64,000 nt of DNA from Chromatiaceae bacterium (GTDB taxonomy: Bacteria; Pseudomonadota; Gammaproteobacteria; Chromatiales; Chromatiaceae). Both the position numbers and the translations under genes were made by a program. Every line of letters begins with the position of its first letter. Position 1 is the first letter of the stretch. Of the stretch, positions 50,988 through 61,115 are shown piece by piece. The notes beneath the pieces are model-generated. The model saw only the letters and a list, made by a program, of their open reading frames with translations. It was not told the origin of the DNA and made no database searches. Location: positions 248,001 through 312,000 of the forward strand of contig JACKMU010000002.1 in the NCBI GenBank assembly GCA_024235215.1, written 5' to 3'.

Positions 50988-51953
50988 CTAGATGGTGGCG
51001 CCCCGGATGAGTTTCAAGGCACGTTCCGCATTCTCTGCTGCGGCCCGATCCAGCCAGTTGACATCCGCCTCTGACCTCAACCAGGTGATCTGCCTTTTAG
51101 CCAGTTGGCGGGTCGCCACTATCCCTTTGTACACCATGGTCTCATGGTCATACTCACCACGCAGATAGGCGAGCATCTGACGATATCCTACCGCACGCAT
51201 CGATGGCATTTCAGGAACCAGATCACCTCTCGAAAGCAGTGAACGCACCTCTGCTTCAAAACCCCTGAGGATCATCTGGTGAAACCGCTGTGCAATCTTC
51301 CGGTGTAACTCCGCTCTGTCGAGGGTCGCAATCGCCAACTTGATTATCCGGTAGGGTAACTGCCGTGCTCTATCTTTGCGCTGCAACAACGACAACGGTT
51401 GACCGGTCAGTTCATATACCTCCAGAGCCCGTTGTATCCGCTGGGGGTCATTTGGATGTATCCGCTTTGCCGAATCCGGATCAAGCAAGCGCAATCTCCG
51501 ATGCATCTGTTCCCAACCCACGGCATCCGCCTCCTGCTCCAGTACCTCTCTGACTGCGGCATCTGCCGGTGGCAAACTGGATAGGCCATACTGCAATGCT
51601 CTGAAATAGAGCATGGTCCCACCGACAAGCAGCGGCACTCTGTCGCGTCCGGTTATCTCCTTCATCTCGCGCAGCGCATCCTCTCTGAAACGCGCGGCGG
51701 AGTACGCAACCGATGGCTCACAGATATCTATCAACCGATGCGGCACCCGTGCCAGCTGCTGCGCGCTCGGCTTGGCAGTACCTATGTCCATGCCGCGGTA
51801 GACCAACGCAGAATCGACACTGATGATGTCACAAGGCAGCTGCTCAGCCAGCCATATAGCGAAATCCGTTTTGCCTGACGCTGTAGCACCCATCAGAAAG
51901 ATGGCCGGAGGCAATTCCGGATCACGATTGTTGCGTTTAACAGCTTTGGACAC
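50988..51953 (-). CDS. miaA: tRNA dimethylallyltransferase MiaA
   Basis: A 321-residue enzyme that adds the dimethylallyl group to A37 of tRNAs reading UNN codons. P-loop MGATASGKTDFA, DSALVYRGMDIGTAKP and the central VGGTMLYFRAL are typical. The GTG start at 51953 overlaps the last base of the mutL TAG. It precedes hfq in the conserved mutL-miaA-hfq order. Confidence 0.97.
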   Translation of the reverse strand: MSKAVKRNNRDPELPPAIFLMGATASGKTDFAIWLAEQLPCDIISVDSALVYRGMDIGTAKPSAQQLARVPHRLIDICEPSVAYSAARFREDALREMKEITGRDRVPLLVGGTMLYFRALQYGLSSLPPADAAVREVLEQEADAVGWEQMHRRLRLLDPDSAKRIHPNDPQRIQRALEVYELTGQPLSLLQRKDRARQLPYRIIKLAIATLDRAELHRKIAQRFHQMILRGFEAEVRSLLSRGDLVPEMPSMRAVGYRQMLAYLRGEYDHETMVYKGIVATRQLAKRQITWLRSEADVNWLDRAAAENAERALKLIRGATI

Positions 51954-53767
51954 TACTTGCCCCGCATGAAGAGGCGGTCCAGATCGCTCAGTGCAAGTTG
52001 TGACCAGGTTGGACGTCCGTGATTACACTGATCACAGCGTTCAGTGCGCTCCATCTCCCGCAACAATGCGTTCATCTCTTCCATGGTCAGACGTCTGTTC
52101 GCGCGTACCGAGGCGTGGCAAGCCATGGTGGCCAATACCTTCTCCATCTCTGCCTGGATCCTTTCGCTGCTTCCGAACACCACCAGATCGGCAAGCAGGT
52201 CACGCAGCAGGCGTTCGGCGTCAGTCCCTTGAAGCAGGATCGGTATCTCTCGCACCACCAGCGTCTCCTCACCGATCCGCTCCACCCGCAGTGCCAGTTT
52301 CGTGAACAGCTCCGAATGCGCTTCAACCAAGTCCGCTTCACGCCGGCTTACCGCTACCGCCAGCGGCACCAGCAACGGCTGACTGCGCAGCACGCGCTCG
52401 GAGAGCGATCTCTTCAGCCGTTCGTAGGTGATCCGCTCATGCGCTGCATGCATATCCACCAACACCAAGCCATTCTCGTTCTCCGCAAGTATATATGTCC
52501 CTTTGAGTTGGGCGAGTGCATAGCCGAGAGGTGGTATGGTTTCGCTCCTGCCTGCTTCATCCAGTGGTGGTGCAGCCGGCGTCTGCATATCGAACCCGAG
52601 TCGATAGCCTGCGCGCTGTTCCCGGGTGCGCAATTGAAACAGCTGCTGTTGGACTGCTGCGGTATTCGTCCGCACTGGAGGAGACTGCGCCGCTATTGGG
52701 CCAATCGGTTCAGCAGTGGCTGTGATCTCACCAGTGGCGCGATCGACGACCATCCCCGGAAATGTTTCAGAGAGAGCGTGGTGTAGGACACTAAAGAGAA
52801 AATCATGCACTCTGCGTCCATCGCGAAAGCGTACTTCCTGCTTGGCTGGATGGACGTTCACGTCCACCTGCCTGGGATCCAGATCCAGATAGAGCAGATA
52901 AGCGGGATGGCGACCCTGGTAGAGTACGTCCCGGTAGGCTTGACGCACTGCATGAGTGACCAGCTTGTCGCGAACCGAGCGTCCGTTTACATAAAAATAT
53001 TGCATATCGGCCTGGCTGCGTGAAAAGGTGGGACGCGCCACCCAACCGCTCAGGCTCAGTCCAGCAGACTCCTGGCGCAAAAAAATGGCCTGCTCCAGAA
53101 ATGCCGTCCCTAGCAGTTCTACCAACCGCTGCTCCTGCTCCGCCTGAGTCTGCGCAATTGGCAGTGCCAGCGTTTCACGCCGGTTGCTGTTCAAGTGAAG
53201 CGCGACATCGAAACGGCTGAGTGCCATGCGCTTGACCAGCAGATCGATATGCCCGAATTCGGTCTTATCGGTACGTAGAAACTTGCGCCGCGCCGGCGTG
53301 TTGAAGAAGAGGTCACGAACCGTGATCGTGGTACCCACCGGATGTGCTGCCGGGGACGGAGTTGGAGTGCCAGTACCACCATCGCTGCTGACCATCCAGC
53401 CAGTGTCACTCTCCCTCTCCCTGGAGACCAGCTGCAGACGGGATACTGATGCGATACTCGGCAAGGCCTCCCCTCTGAATCCCATACTGGTTACCTGTTC
53501 CAGATCTTCGAGGTTGGAGATCTTGCTGGTGGCATGCCGCGCCAGCGCCAGCGCCAGATCCTGCTGATGTATGCCACAGCCGTTGTCCCGTACCCGAATA
53601 AGCTTGATCCCCCCCTGCTCGATATCTATCTCTATCCGGGAAGCACCAGCATCCAGACTGTTTTCAAGCAGCTCCTTGACCACCGACGCGGGCCGCTCGA
53701 CCACCTCACCAGCGGCGATCTGATTGACCAGTTGAGATGGTAGAGGGCGGATACGCATCGACATCAT
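51953..53767 (-). CDS. mutL: DNA mismatch repair protein MutL
   Basis: A 604-residue GHKL ATPase. The N-terminus shows LVNQIAAGEVVERPASVVKE (motif I with catalytic Glu) and DNGCGI, GFRGEALPSIASVS. The C-terminal dimerisation domain ends with ACHASVRANRRLTMEEM and CDQCNHGRPTW. The endonuclease motif DQHAxxER of many bacterial MutL proteins appears as DMHAAHERITYE, and I do not see the full metal-binding set, so nuclease activity is doubtful, as in E. coli. Start codon could be 53767, 53764 or 53758. Confidence 0.96.
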   Translation of the reverse strand: MMSMRIRPLPSQLVNQIAAGEVVERPASVVKELLENSLDAGASRIEIDIEQGGIKLIRVRDNGCGIHQQDLALALARHATSKISNLEDLEQVTSMGFRGEALPSIASVSRLQLVSRERESDTGWMVSSDGGTGTPTPSPAAHPVGTTITVRDLFFNTPARRKFLRTDKTEFGHIDLLVKRMALSRFDVALHLNSNRRETLALPIAQTQAEQEQRLVELLGTAFLEQAIFLRQESAGLSLSGWVARPTFSRSQADMQYFYVNGRSVRDKLVTHAVRQAYRDVLYQGRHPAYLLYLDLDPRQVDVNVHPAKQEVRFRDGRRVHDFLFSVLHHALSETFPGMVVDRATGEITATAEPIGPIAAQSPPVRTNTAAVQQQLFQLRTREQRAGYRLGFDMQTPAAPPLDEAGRSETIPPLGYALAQLKGTYILAENENGLVLVDMHAAHERITYERLKRSLSERVLRSQPLLVPLAVAVSRREADLVEAHSELFTKLALRVERIGEETLVVREIPILLQGTDAERLLRDLLADLVVFGSSERIQAEMEKVLATMACHASVRANRRLTMEEMNALLREMERTERCDQCNHGRPTWSQLALSDLDRLFMRGK

Positions 53768-53842
53768 AGGAGTTTAGCTGACTCGGCCAACTCTACAGCG
53801 ATCCCGCCCAGGATGTGAACTGGCCCAGCCGCGACCCCAGAC

Positions 53843-55141
53843 TCAAGTTTCGGGAATCTGCAGCACCTGTCCGACCCGAATATGGTCACCGGAGAGATTG
53901 TTCGCAGATCGCAAGCTGGTCAGACTGACCTGGTAGCGTTGGGCTATCCACCCTAGAGTCTCACCCCGGGAGATGACGTGATTACGCGGCGCCAGTTTGG
54001 CGAGCAGGGTTCCCGGAGGAGGACTCGTGGAGAAATACTCGCCGACGCCCTGCAGAATAGCTTCTGCCATCCTCCGTTGGTGCCTGGAATTGGTCAGCTT
54101 CTGCTCCTCCTGTGGATTGGAAATGAATGCCAGCTCAACCAGCACCGACGGGATATCAGGCGATTTCAGCACCATGAATCCTGCCCGCTGAACCTGAGCT
54201 TTGTGTGTCTCACCGATCTTTTCCAGCCGCTTCAATATCTGGCCAGCCACGCGGTGGCTGGCCTCCTGGGTACCTGTCTGGGAGAGATCCAGCAATACCG
54301 ATGCAAGGAGTTCGTCCTTGTCTTCAAGGCTGACACCGCCGACCAGATCGGCATTGTTCTCCCGTTCCGCCAGCCAGCGTGCCGCCTCGCTGGAAGCACC
54401 ACGCGGTGACAAGGTGTATACCGATGAACCGGTGACCCGTGAATCACTAAAGGCATCGGCATGCAGCGAGATGAACAGATCCGCCTTCTGCTCCCGCGCC
54501 AGCTTCATGCGCTTGCGTAGACCGATATAATAGTCTCCGTCCCTGATCAACACCGCTTCCATACCACGCTCGCGATTGATCATCCTAACCAATTCTCTGG
54601 CGATGGTGAGAACCACATCCTTCTCAAAAGTCCCATGCGGCCCCTTGGCTCCGGGATCCTCACCACCATGACCCGCGTCCACCGCGATGACGATATTGCG
54701 CTCACCACTGGCGGTAACCGACTTCACGGTCCTCGGCGCTGCGGCAGCCTGCGTTGCGGCTTCGTCGAGATCGACCACCAGGCGATGCCCATACTGACTG
54801 CTCGGTTTGAGTACAAAGCTCTTGGGTTTGATATCCCGGTTGAGATCCAGCACCACCCGCAGGCTGCCGTCACTGCGCTTGGCACTACGCAGACCGGCGA
54901 TCAAGTCACTCTTGCCTTTCAGATCAGGCAATTCTTGACGCAGCGTAGCCTGCTCGATATCCAGTACCAAACGTGGCGGATCCTTCAGGCTGAAAATCGT
55001 GTGTTCAGCCGGAGCGCTGGTATCCAGAACCAAGCGAACGTGCTCTGGCGCCGCCCAGATCCTGAGGTTGTCGATGGATACCGTTCGAGCGGCGAGCGGT
55101 AGTGTAAAAAACAGCAATACTAGCGCAGCTAATTTGTTCAT
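53843..55141 (-). CDS. N-acetylmuramoyl-L-alanine amidase (AmiB/AmiC type, AMIN + amidase_3 + LysM)
   Basis: A 432-residue periplasmic cell-division amidase. The signal peptide is MNKLAALVLLFFTLPLAA, followed by an AMIN domain (about 20-125) and an amidase_3 zinc hydrolase with DAGHGGEDPGAKG, the Zn glutamate in KRMKLAREQKADLFISLHAD and the C-terminal ELAFISNPQEE. A LysM domain at the end (HVISRGETLGWIAQRYQVS) binds peptidoglycan, as in AmiB. ATG 55141 gives the signal peptide; the longer frame does not. Confidence 0.95.
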   Translation of the reverse strand: MNKLAALVLLFFTLPLAARTVSIDNLRIWAAPEHVRLVLDTSAPAEHTIFSLKDPPRLVLDIEQATLRQELPDLKGKSDLIAGLRSAKRSDGSLRVVLDLNRDIKPKSFVLKPSSQYGHRLVVDLDEAATQAAAAPRTVKSVTASGERNIVIAVDAGHGGEDPGAKGPHGTFEKDVVLTIARELVRMINRERGMEAVLIRDGDYYIGLRKRMKLAREQKADLFISLHADAFSDSRVTGSSVYTLSPRGASSEAARWLAERENNADLVGGVSLEDKDELLASVLLDLSQTGTQEASHRVAGQILKRLEKIGETHKAQVQRAGFMVLKSPDIPSVLVELAFISNPQEEQKLTNSRHQRRMAEAILQGVGEYFSTSPPPGTLLAKLAPRNHVISRGETLGWIAQRYQVSLTSLRSANNLSGDHIRVGQVLQIPET

Positions 55142-55393
55142 CTCGAGTTTTGGCCGTTGGTTGGCGGTTTGCGCCCATACCGTGAAAAATAGCACGCATA
55201 ATTTATTTTTTCCAGCCTATTCCGCAAGATAGCGTTAATATATCGAATACTACCTTAACTATACAGAACCAACGTAGTACAAACCCGATTTATATTCTGC
55301 CTTCCATTCGCACCAGAAACCGGGATCGCCCGGCAATGCCCGCCTGGAGCTATTCCGCAAATTGGTATCCATGCAGATCCGGGCATCTATCAT

Positions 55394-55894
55394 TCAATCG
55401 GGTAACAGTACGACTGCGGCAGCTTCGAGGCGCGCGACCACTGCTGAGCCACGCTTCGAGCCAGGAGTGATCCGGACCGTTCGGCCGGGTTCGCGATAGC
55501 TTATCGCGATGGTCAAATCCGCTCCCGGCAAAACGCCCTCCCCACGCTCCGGCCATTCGATAAACAGCACGGACTCCTCCTGCAGCAGGTCACGAAGCCC
55601 CAGGTATTCCAGCTCTTCCGCATCGGCGACCCGATAGAGATCCAGGTGGGAGACGGAGTGCTCACCAATCATGTAGGGTTCTATCAGGGTGTAGGTTGGA
55701 CTTTTCACCGTGCCGGTATAACCGAGCCCACGCAGGTAGCCGCGGACCAGCGTTGTCTTGCCAGCGCCGAGATCACCCGTGAGATAAACGATCGAGGCAG
55801 CCGGAATGAAATCCGCCAGAACCGCACCGAGAAGCTCCTGCTGTTCCTGACTCTCCGGTTCAAAGGTCAGCACAGGGGCCGCATTATCAACCAT
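55394..55894 (-). CDS. tsaE: tRNA threonylcarbamoyladenosine biosynthesis ATPase TsaE
   Basis: A 166-residue ATPase required, with TsaB/TsaD, for t6A37 synthesis. The P-loop is GDLGAGKTTLVRG, with SPTYTLIEPY, HLDLYRVAD and the FIEWPERG motif characteristic of the family. I place the start at ATG 55894, overlapping the nnrD stop by 8 bp; the longer frame would run antiparallel-free into nnrD and looks non-coding. Confidence 0.95.
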   Translation of the reverse strand: MVDNAAPVLTFEPESQEQQELLGAVLADFIPAASIVYLTGDLGAGKTTLVRGYLRGLGYTGTVKSPTYTLIEPYMIGEHSVSHLDLYRVADAEELEYLGLRDLLQEESVLFIEWPERGEGVLPGADLTIAISYREPGRTVRITPGSKRGSAVVARLEAAAVVLLPD

Positions 55895-57401
55895 CCCCGA
55901 TACCGTTGAGAAGATGCCGGATCTCGGGCAGCAGATCAGCAGCCAACATGCCCCGTTCTCCCGTGAGCGCAACCCTGTCAGCCGCAGCCGCGTGCAGACA
56001 GGTGCCAATAGTGGCCGCATCCACCAGGCTGAACCCCTGTGCGAGCAGGCCGGCGATGACACCGGTCAGCACATCTCCCATGCCTCCGCTGGCCATACCG
56101 GGATTCCCTTCGCTGCAGATTCCCGGCGCCGGTTGGCGTGCATCCAGAATCAGGGTTCCGGCGCCTTTCAGCACCACCACCCCGCCAAAGCGCTCCTGCA
56201 GCTCCGCCGCTGCGGCAAAGCGATCTGCCTGCACTCGGTGACTGGATTTACCCAGCAGCCGCGCCGCCTCGCCCGGGTGCGGCGTCAGAATCCACGCATC
56301 GCGCTTCAAACTCTCACCAGCAAGAAGATTGAGCGCATCCGCATCCACCACGAGTGGCACATCAGCATTCAGTGCAGCACCGAGCAACTCGCGTGACCAT
56401 AAACTCTGTCCCAGCCCAGGCCCGACAGCGATCACGCTCGCTTTGTCGATCAGTGGAGTCAGTTCGGCGCTGCTGCTGACCTGGTGGCACATCAACTCCG
56501 GACGCGTGAGGTTCAATACCGCGGCGTGGTCGGGGTGGGTGGCGACGGAAACCAATCCGGCACCGCAACGGGCACCCGCCTCCGCAGCCAGTCTCACCGC
56601 ACCGGAGTAACCCGGACTGCCTCCAATCACCAACAGGTGACCGAACTCTCCTTTATGTGCAGTACGTTTACGCGGTGCCAGCAAGCTAACCTGCTGAGCC
56701 CAATCCAACCGCCGGGCGGAAAGAATCTGCCGGGCGTAAATCGCGGCCGGCACCTCCAATGCGCTGAAGCGAATCTCACCGCAGTAGTCCGGTCCACGAC
56801 CGGTGAACATCCCCTGCTTGAGACCGATAAAGCTGATCGTGGTATCGGCCGCAATCGCAACGCCGAGCACCTCTCCACTATCTGCGTGTAGACCTGAGGG
56901 AATGTCGAGCGCCAGCACCGGCGCTGGATGCCGGTTGACCGCCTCCAACGCATCCCGCCAGAATCCACTCACCTCGCGCTCCAATCCGGTTCCGAACACG
57001 CCGTCGACGATGAGATGCGTCCGCACCGGCAGACCGTCGTTAAACGGCAGCACCTCCCCGCCGGCGGTGCGATAGGCCATAGCGCTCTCCAGTGCATCAC
57101 CCTTCAGTCGTCCGGGATCCCCCAGCTGCAGCAGACGCACCGTGTAATCCTGCTCCAGCGCCAGACGGGCTACCACGTAGGCATCCCCTCCGTTGTTGCC
57201 AATGCCGCTTAACAATGTGATATCCCTGGCATCCGGCCAGCGCTCCCGCATCAGCGCAAAAGCCGCAGCTCCGGCCCGCTCCATCAGTGTCCGCCCCGGA
57301 ATCCCGAATTCCTCAATAGTGATCCGATCCAGTTCCCGTACCTGAACTGCGCGGTACAATGCATGCGGAAGAGAGTTTTTGTCGGGAATACAACGCACCA
57401 T
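55887..57401 (-). CDS. nnrD: Bifunctional NAD(P)H-hydrate epimerase / ADP-dependent dehydratase NnrD
   Basis: A 504-residue fusion repairing hydrated NAD(P)H. The N-terminal YjeF_N epimerase has SGIGNNGGDAYVVAR and LDIPSGLHADSGEVLG. The C-terminal ribokinase-like dehydratase has HLLVIGGSPGYSGA, TPHPGEAARLLG and the nucleotide site NPGMASGGMGDVLTGVIAGLL. The start is uncertain: ATG 57401 (MVRCIPDK) is preferred over a TTG at 57452. Divergent from queG. Confidence 0.95.
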   Translation of the reverse strand: MVRCIPDKNSLPHALYRAVQVRELDRITIEEFGIPGRTLMERAGAAAFALMRERWPDARDITLLSGIGNNGGDAYVVARLALEQDYTVRLLQLGDPGRLKGDALESAMAYRTAGGEVLPFNDGLPVRTHLIVDGVFGTGLEREVSGFWRDALEAVNRHPAPVLALDIPSGLHADSGEVLGVAIAADTTISFIGLKQGMFTGRGPDYCGEIRFSALEVPAAIYARQILSARRLDWAQQVSLLAPRKRTAHKGEFGHLLVIGGSPGYSGAVRLAAEAGARCGAGLVSVATHPDHAAVLNLTRPELMCHQVSSSAELTPLIDKASVIAVGPGLGQSLWSRELLGAALNADVPLVVDADALNLLAGESLKRDAWILTPHPGEAARLLGKSSHRVQADRFAAAAELQERFGGVVVLKGAGTLILDARQPAPGICSEGNPGMASGGMGDVLTGVIAGLLAQGFSLVDAATIGTCLHAAAADRVALTGERGMLAADLLPEIRHLLNGIGDG

Positions 57402-57477
57402 TGCCGAATAATGCTCTCCAGAAAACTGATTTATTGCCGATAATATACCCAATGCCCGTCATAGCGTCAGAAATTCC

Positions 57478-58581
57478 ATGAGTCAAAGCACCCAGCCAAT
57501 CGACTATGCCGTCCTGGCCAGCTCTATCAAAACCTGGGGAAACCAACTCGGCTTTCAACAGATCGGAATCTGCGACACCGATCTTTCATGGGCGGAGAAG
57601 ATGCTGGAGCGCTGGACCGCAGACGGATATCACGGTGAAATGGGGTATATGGTGAAACACGGCCGCAAACGTAGCAGGCCTGCGGAATTGGTGCCGGGCA
57701 CGCTGCGCGTGATCTCGGCGCGCATGGATTACCTGCTGGCAGACGACGATCCGGCGGCGGTGCTCGCCGACGAAAACAAAGGATTCGTTTCGCGTTATGC
57801 GCTCGGTCGCGACTACCACAGGCTGATGCGCCAGCGGCTGCAGCAGCTTGCGACCAGGATGGAGATCGCCATCGGCCACTTCGGATACCGCGTTTTCGTT
57901 GATTCGGCACCGGTATTGGAAAAGCCGCTGGCACAGAAGGCAGGGCTCGGCTGGCAGGGGAAGCACAGCAATCTGGTGAGTCGAAGCGCCGGCTGTTGGT
58001 TCTTCCTGGGGGAGATCTACACTGACCTTCCCCTTCCCACCGACCGGATAGAAAACAACCACTGCGGCAGTTGCAAGCGCTGCATCGATGCCTGCCCGAC
58101 TGGCGCGATAACCGCACCCTACCGGGTCGACGCACGCCGCTGTGTCTCCTATCTGACCATCGAACTCGAGGGTCCTATCCCGTTGGCATTGCGTCCACTG
58201 ATCGGAAATCGTATCTACGGTTGTGACGACTGCCTGCTGGCTTGCCCCTGGAACCGTTTTGCGCGGCCCTCACCGGAACCGGATTTCCTGCCGCGCAACG
58301 GTCTCGGGGGAGCTGCACTGATCGAGCTTTTCCGCTGGAGCGAAGCAGAGTTTCTGAAACGTCTGGAAGGTTCCCCGATTCGCCGTATCGGGCACCAACG
58401 CTGGCTCAGGAACATTGCGGTGGCGCTAGGCAACGCCCGCAACGAGCCGACACTCACCCGCACGCTCGCGTCACGGTTGAACAGCTCGTCCGGACTGGTT
58501 GCAGAGCATGTGGCCTGGGCGCTGTCCCGTCATATGCAGGCGGCGCAGAGCAAAACTGTTGCCGTTGAAGCCACCCACTGA
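57478..58581 (+). CDS. queG: Epoxyqueuosine reductase QueG
   Basis: A 367-residue cobalamin- and Fe-S-dependent enzyme for the last step of queuosine formation in tRNA. The cobalamin-binding N-terminal half begins IKTWGNQLGFQQIGICDTDL. Two [4Fe-4S] motifs follow: CGSCKRCIDACPTGAI and the later CDDCLLACPWNR. The C-terminal HEAT-like segment (about 300-360) is present. Divergent from nnrD, a common gammaproteobacterial arrangement. Confidence 0.97.
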   Translation: MSQSTQPIDYAVLASSIKTWGNQLGFQQIGICDTDLSWAEKMLERWTADGYHGEMGYMVKHGRKRSRPAELVPGTLRVISARMDYLLADDDPAAVLADENKGFVSRYALGRDYHRLMRQRLQQLATRMEIAIGHFGYRVFVDSAPVLEKPLAQKAGLGWQGKHSNLVSRSAGCWFFLGEIYTDLPLPTDRIENNHCGSCKRCIDACPTGAITAPYRVDARRCVSYLTIELEGPIPLALRPLIGNRIYGCDDCLLACPWNRFARPSPEPDFLPRNGLGGAALIELFRWSEAEFLKRLEGSPIRRIGHQRWLRNIAVALGNARNEPTLTRTLASRLNSSSGLVAEHVAWALSRHMQAAQSKTVAVEATH

Positions 58582-58600
58582 TCCTCAATCGTCCCCTCGA

Positions 58601-59179
58601 ATGTCATCCATGCAGATCACTCCGTCAACCATGCAGCCCGCGGCAGCCAGCCACCGGCACCAGACTGAACGACCCAGCCCTGTGTCTGCGGAGGGGCGTA
58701 GTGCGGACGCCGAGAGAAGCCTGCACGGTACGGAACGAGCGACTGACAGAGATGCGCAGCTAACCCGCGAACTGCAGCGGCTGCAGGCCCGCGACCGCGA
58801 AGTCCGCTCCCATGAGATGGCACATCTTGCCGCTGCCGGAAACTACGCCACGAGTGGCGCCAGTTTCACCTACAGCCGCGGCCCGGACGGGAAACTCTAT
58901 GCCGTTGCGGGGGAAGTGGGAATAGACATCTCGCAGGTCCCCGGTGATCCGCAGGCCACTTTAGAAAAAGCCGCAACGATCCGACGCGCCGCACTGGCGC
59001 CGTCAAACCCCTCTGCGCAGGACCGTCAGGTTGCCGCCCAGGCGGCCCGGATGGCGATGGAAGCGCACGCCGAACTGCAACGCGCCGGGTACTCCGACCA
59101 GCAAACCAGAGACTATCGGGAGGTGGAGCAGTTCACCGACGAGGAAGAGCCTCAACAGAGACTCAGCACACACGCCTGA
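58601..59179 (+). CDS. SprA-related / CJM1_0395-family putative metalloprotease
   Basis: A 192-residue protein with a low-complexity N-terminus (about 1-60), a coiled-coil stretch LTRELQRLQARDREVR and the zinc-binding motif HEMAH (SHEMAHLAAAGNYATSG). The core segments GASFTYSRGPDGKLYAVAGE and IDISQVPGDPQATLEKA belong to a conserved SprA-related catalytic domain found across proteobacteria. No signal peptide is seen. The biological substrate is unknown. Confidence 0.85.
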   Translation: MSSMQITPSTMQPAAASHRHQTERPSPVSAEGRSADAERSLHGTERATDRDAQLTRELQRLQARDREVRSHEMAHLAAAGNYATSGASFTYSRGPDGKLYAVAGEVGIDISQVPGDPQATLEKAATIRRAALAPSNPSAQDRQVAAQAARMAMEAHAELQRAGYSDQQTRDYREVEQFTDEEEPQQRLSTHA

Positions 59180-59199
59180 GCCGGTGGATCGAAATCCGC

Positions 59200-59766
59200 T
59201 CAATCGCGGCTTTTTCTCTTCGGGATGCGCAAAAAGTATTTGCGGTAATGGCGCAACTCCTCAATCGAATCACGGATGTCGTCCAATGCCAGATGCGACC
59301 CCTTTTTCACCACGCCGGCGGCAACATCCGGTGCCCAGCGTCTGGCCAGTTCCTTGAGGGTGCTCACATCCAGATTCCGATAGTGGAAGAAGGCCTCCAG
59401 CGCCGGCATACAGCGGGCGAGAAAACGACGATCCTGGCAGATGCTGTTGCCGCAGATGGGTGATGTGCCTGCAGCAACGTGTTGCTCCAGAAACGCCAGC
59501 GTGAGACCCTCCGCGGCGCGCTCATCGCAAACGCTGCCGCGCACCCGTTCCAGCAGACCTGAGCTGAGATGCTGATTGGTATTCCACTCGTCCATTCCCA
59601 GCAGAATCTCTTCGGGTTGATGGATCGCTATCACCGGCCCCTCCGCCAGAATATTCAGTTCGGCATCGGTAACGATGGTAGCAATCTCGATAATCCGGTC
59701 GAGCTGAGTATCCAATCCGGTCATCTCCAGATCGATCCAGATCAGATTGTTCGGTTCCGCTGCCAT
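59200..59766 (-). CDS. orn: Oligoribonuclease Orn
   Basis: A 188-residue DEDDh exonuclease degrading dinucleotides such as pGpG. Exo I is WIDLEMTGLD, Exo II SICQDRRFL (NSICQDRRF), and the Exo III region LALDDIRDSIEEL carries the catalytic H and D. Convergent with the SprA-related gene and divergent from the Ste24-like gene. Essential in most gammaproteobacteria. Confidence 0.97.
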   Translation of the reverse strand: MAAEPNNLIWIDLEMTGLDTQLDRIIEIATIVTDAELNILAEGPVIAIHQPEEILLGMDEWNTNQHLSSGLLERVRGSVCDERAAEGLTLAFLEQHVAAGTSPICGNSICQDRRFLARCMPALEAFFHYRNLDVSTLKELARRWAPDVAAGVVKKGSHLALDDIRDSIEELRHYRKYFLRIPKRKSRD

Positions 59767-59836
59767 GGTCGCTCCCGGTCGATTTGTTCGCCCGGCATTC
59801 TAGCAGAGCCTGTGTCAACCCTGTATCCTGTTGTAG

Positions 59837-61078
59837 ATGAATCTATTCAGCCACATTTTTCTCCTCACACTAGCCTCGGGAGTGGTAACGCAGCTGTGGC
59901 TGCTGCAGCGGCAACAGCGACACGTGGCCGCCCATCAGTACCTGGTTCCAAACGCGTTCCAGGCCAGGATCAGCCTGGCCGAGCATCAAAAGGCAGCCGC
60001 GTACACACTGGCAAAATCGAACCTCTATCGCATTGAGCTGGTAGTGCAAGTGATCCCATTGCTGTTGCTTACCATGGGCGGATGGGTTCAGACCATCAAC
60101 AGCTTCTGGGACAGCCTGCTGGTGAATCCGCTGGCAGCGGGTATCGCGCTGATCATCTCGGTCTTTGCACTTCTGGCCGGCATAGACCTGCCATTTTCCC
60201 TTTGGCGCACCTTCGTCTTGGAGGAGCGCTTTGGATTCAATCGCACCTCTCCGCTTCAGTTCGTCAAAGATCTGGTGCTGCACTCCCTGCTCATGCTGCT
60301 TTTGGGCACCCCGTTACTGCTGGCTATTCTCTGGCTGATGCAGGAGGCCGGCGCCTTCTGGTGGCTGGCGGCGTGGTTAGTATGGATAGGTTTCACGCTG
60401 GCCATCACCTGGATCTATCCAACACTGATCGCGCCCCTGTTCAACCGTTTCACCCCATTACCCGATGGTGAGTTGAAGCAGTTGGTACAGCAGCTATTGA
60501 AGCGCTGTGGTTTCACCAGTAACGGAATTTTCGTGATGGACGGTTCCCGGCGTTCAGGGCACGGCAACGCCTATTTCACTGGATTCGGTCAACAGAAGCG
60601 CATCGTCTTTTTTGACACATTGATAGAGAATCTTGAGCATGCAGAGATGGAGGCGGTCCTGGCGCATGAACTTGGCCACTTCAAGCATCGGCATATAGTC
60701 AAACAGCTGGCGTTGACAGCGCTGACCGCGCTGCTCGGTATGGCACTGTTGGGCTGGCTGTCGGGTGAACTGTGGTTCTACCGAGGGTTGGGAGTGCACG
60801 ACCACTCCAATGCGCTTGCACTGCTGCTTCTGCTCCTGGTCGCACCTGTATTCACACAGTTCCTGCATCCACTGGTGGCGCTGCTCTCGAGGCGCTATGA
60901 ATTTGAAGCGGACGACTATGCCTGCCAGCAGACCGGGGCTAAACCTCTCATCAGCGCGCTGGTCAAACTCTATCGGGAGAACGCCAGTACTCTGACACCG
61001 GATCCGCTGTATTCCGCCTTCCATGACAGTCATCCACCAGCACCGGTGCGGGTTGCACATCTGGCAGGTAAATATTGA
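59837..61078 (+). CDS. M48-family Ste24-type membrane endopeptidase
   Basis: A 413-residue polytopic protease of the CAAX prenyl protease 1 (Ste24) type. The zinc motif is HELGH (VLAHELGHFKHRH, about 281-285) and the third ligand lies in YEFEADDYA (about 355-361). About seven TM helices surround it, and the Ste24-type SLWRTFVLEERFGFNRTS loop is clear. Bacteria do not prenylate proteins by CAAX, so the substrate is unknown; membrane-protein quality control is likely. Next to orn as in many relatives. Confidence 0.93.
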   Translation: MNLFSHIFLLTLASGVVTQLWLLQRQQRHVAAHQYLVPNAFQARISLAEHQKAAAYTLAKSNLYRIELVVQVIPLLLLTMGGWVQTINSFWDSLLVNPLAAGIALIISVFALLAGIDLPFSLWRTFVLEERFGFNRTSPLQFVKDLVLHSLLMLLLGTPLLLAILWLMQEAGAFWWLAAWLVWIGFTLAITWIYPTLIAPLFNRFTPLPDGELKQLVQQLLKRCGFTSNGIFVMDGSRRSGHGNAYFTGFGQQKRIVFFDTLIENLEHAEMEAVLAHELGHFKHRHIVKQLALTALTALLGMALLGWLSGELWFYRGLGVHDHSNALALLLLLLVAPVFTQFLHPLVALLSRRYEFEADDYACQQTGAKPLISALVKLYRENASTLTPDPLYSAFHDSHPPAPVRVAHLAGKY

Positions 61079-61115
61079 GCACGCTTACACAACTGAATTC
61101 AGTAGGAGATCGAAG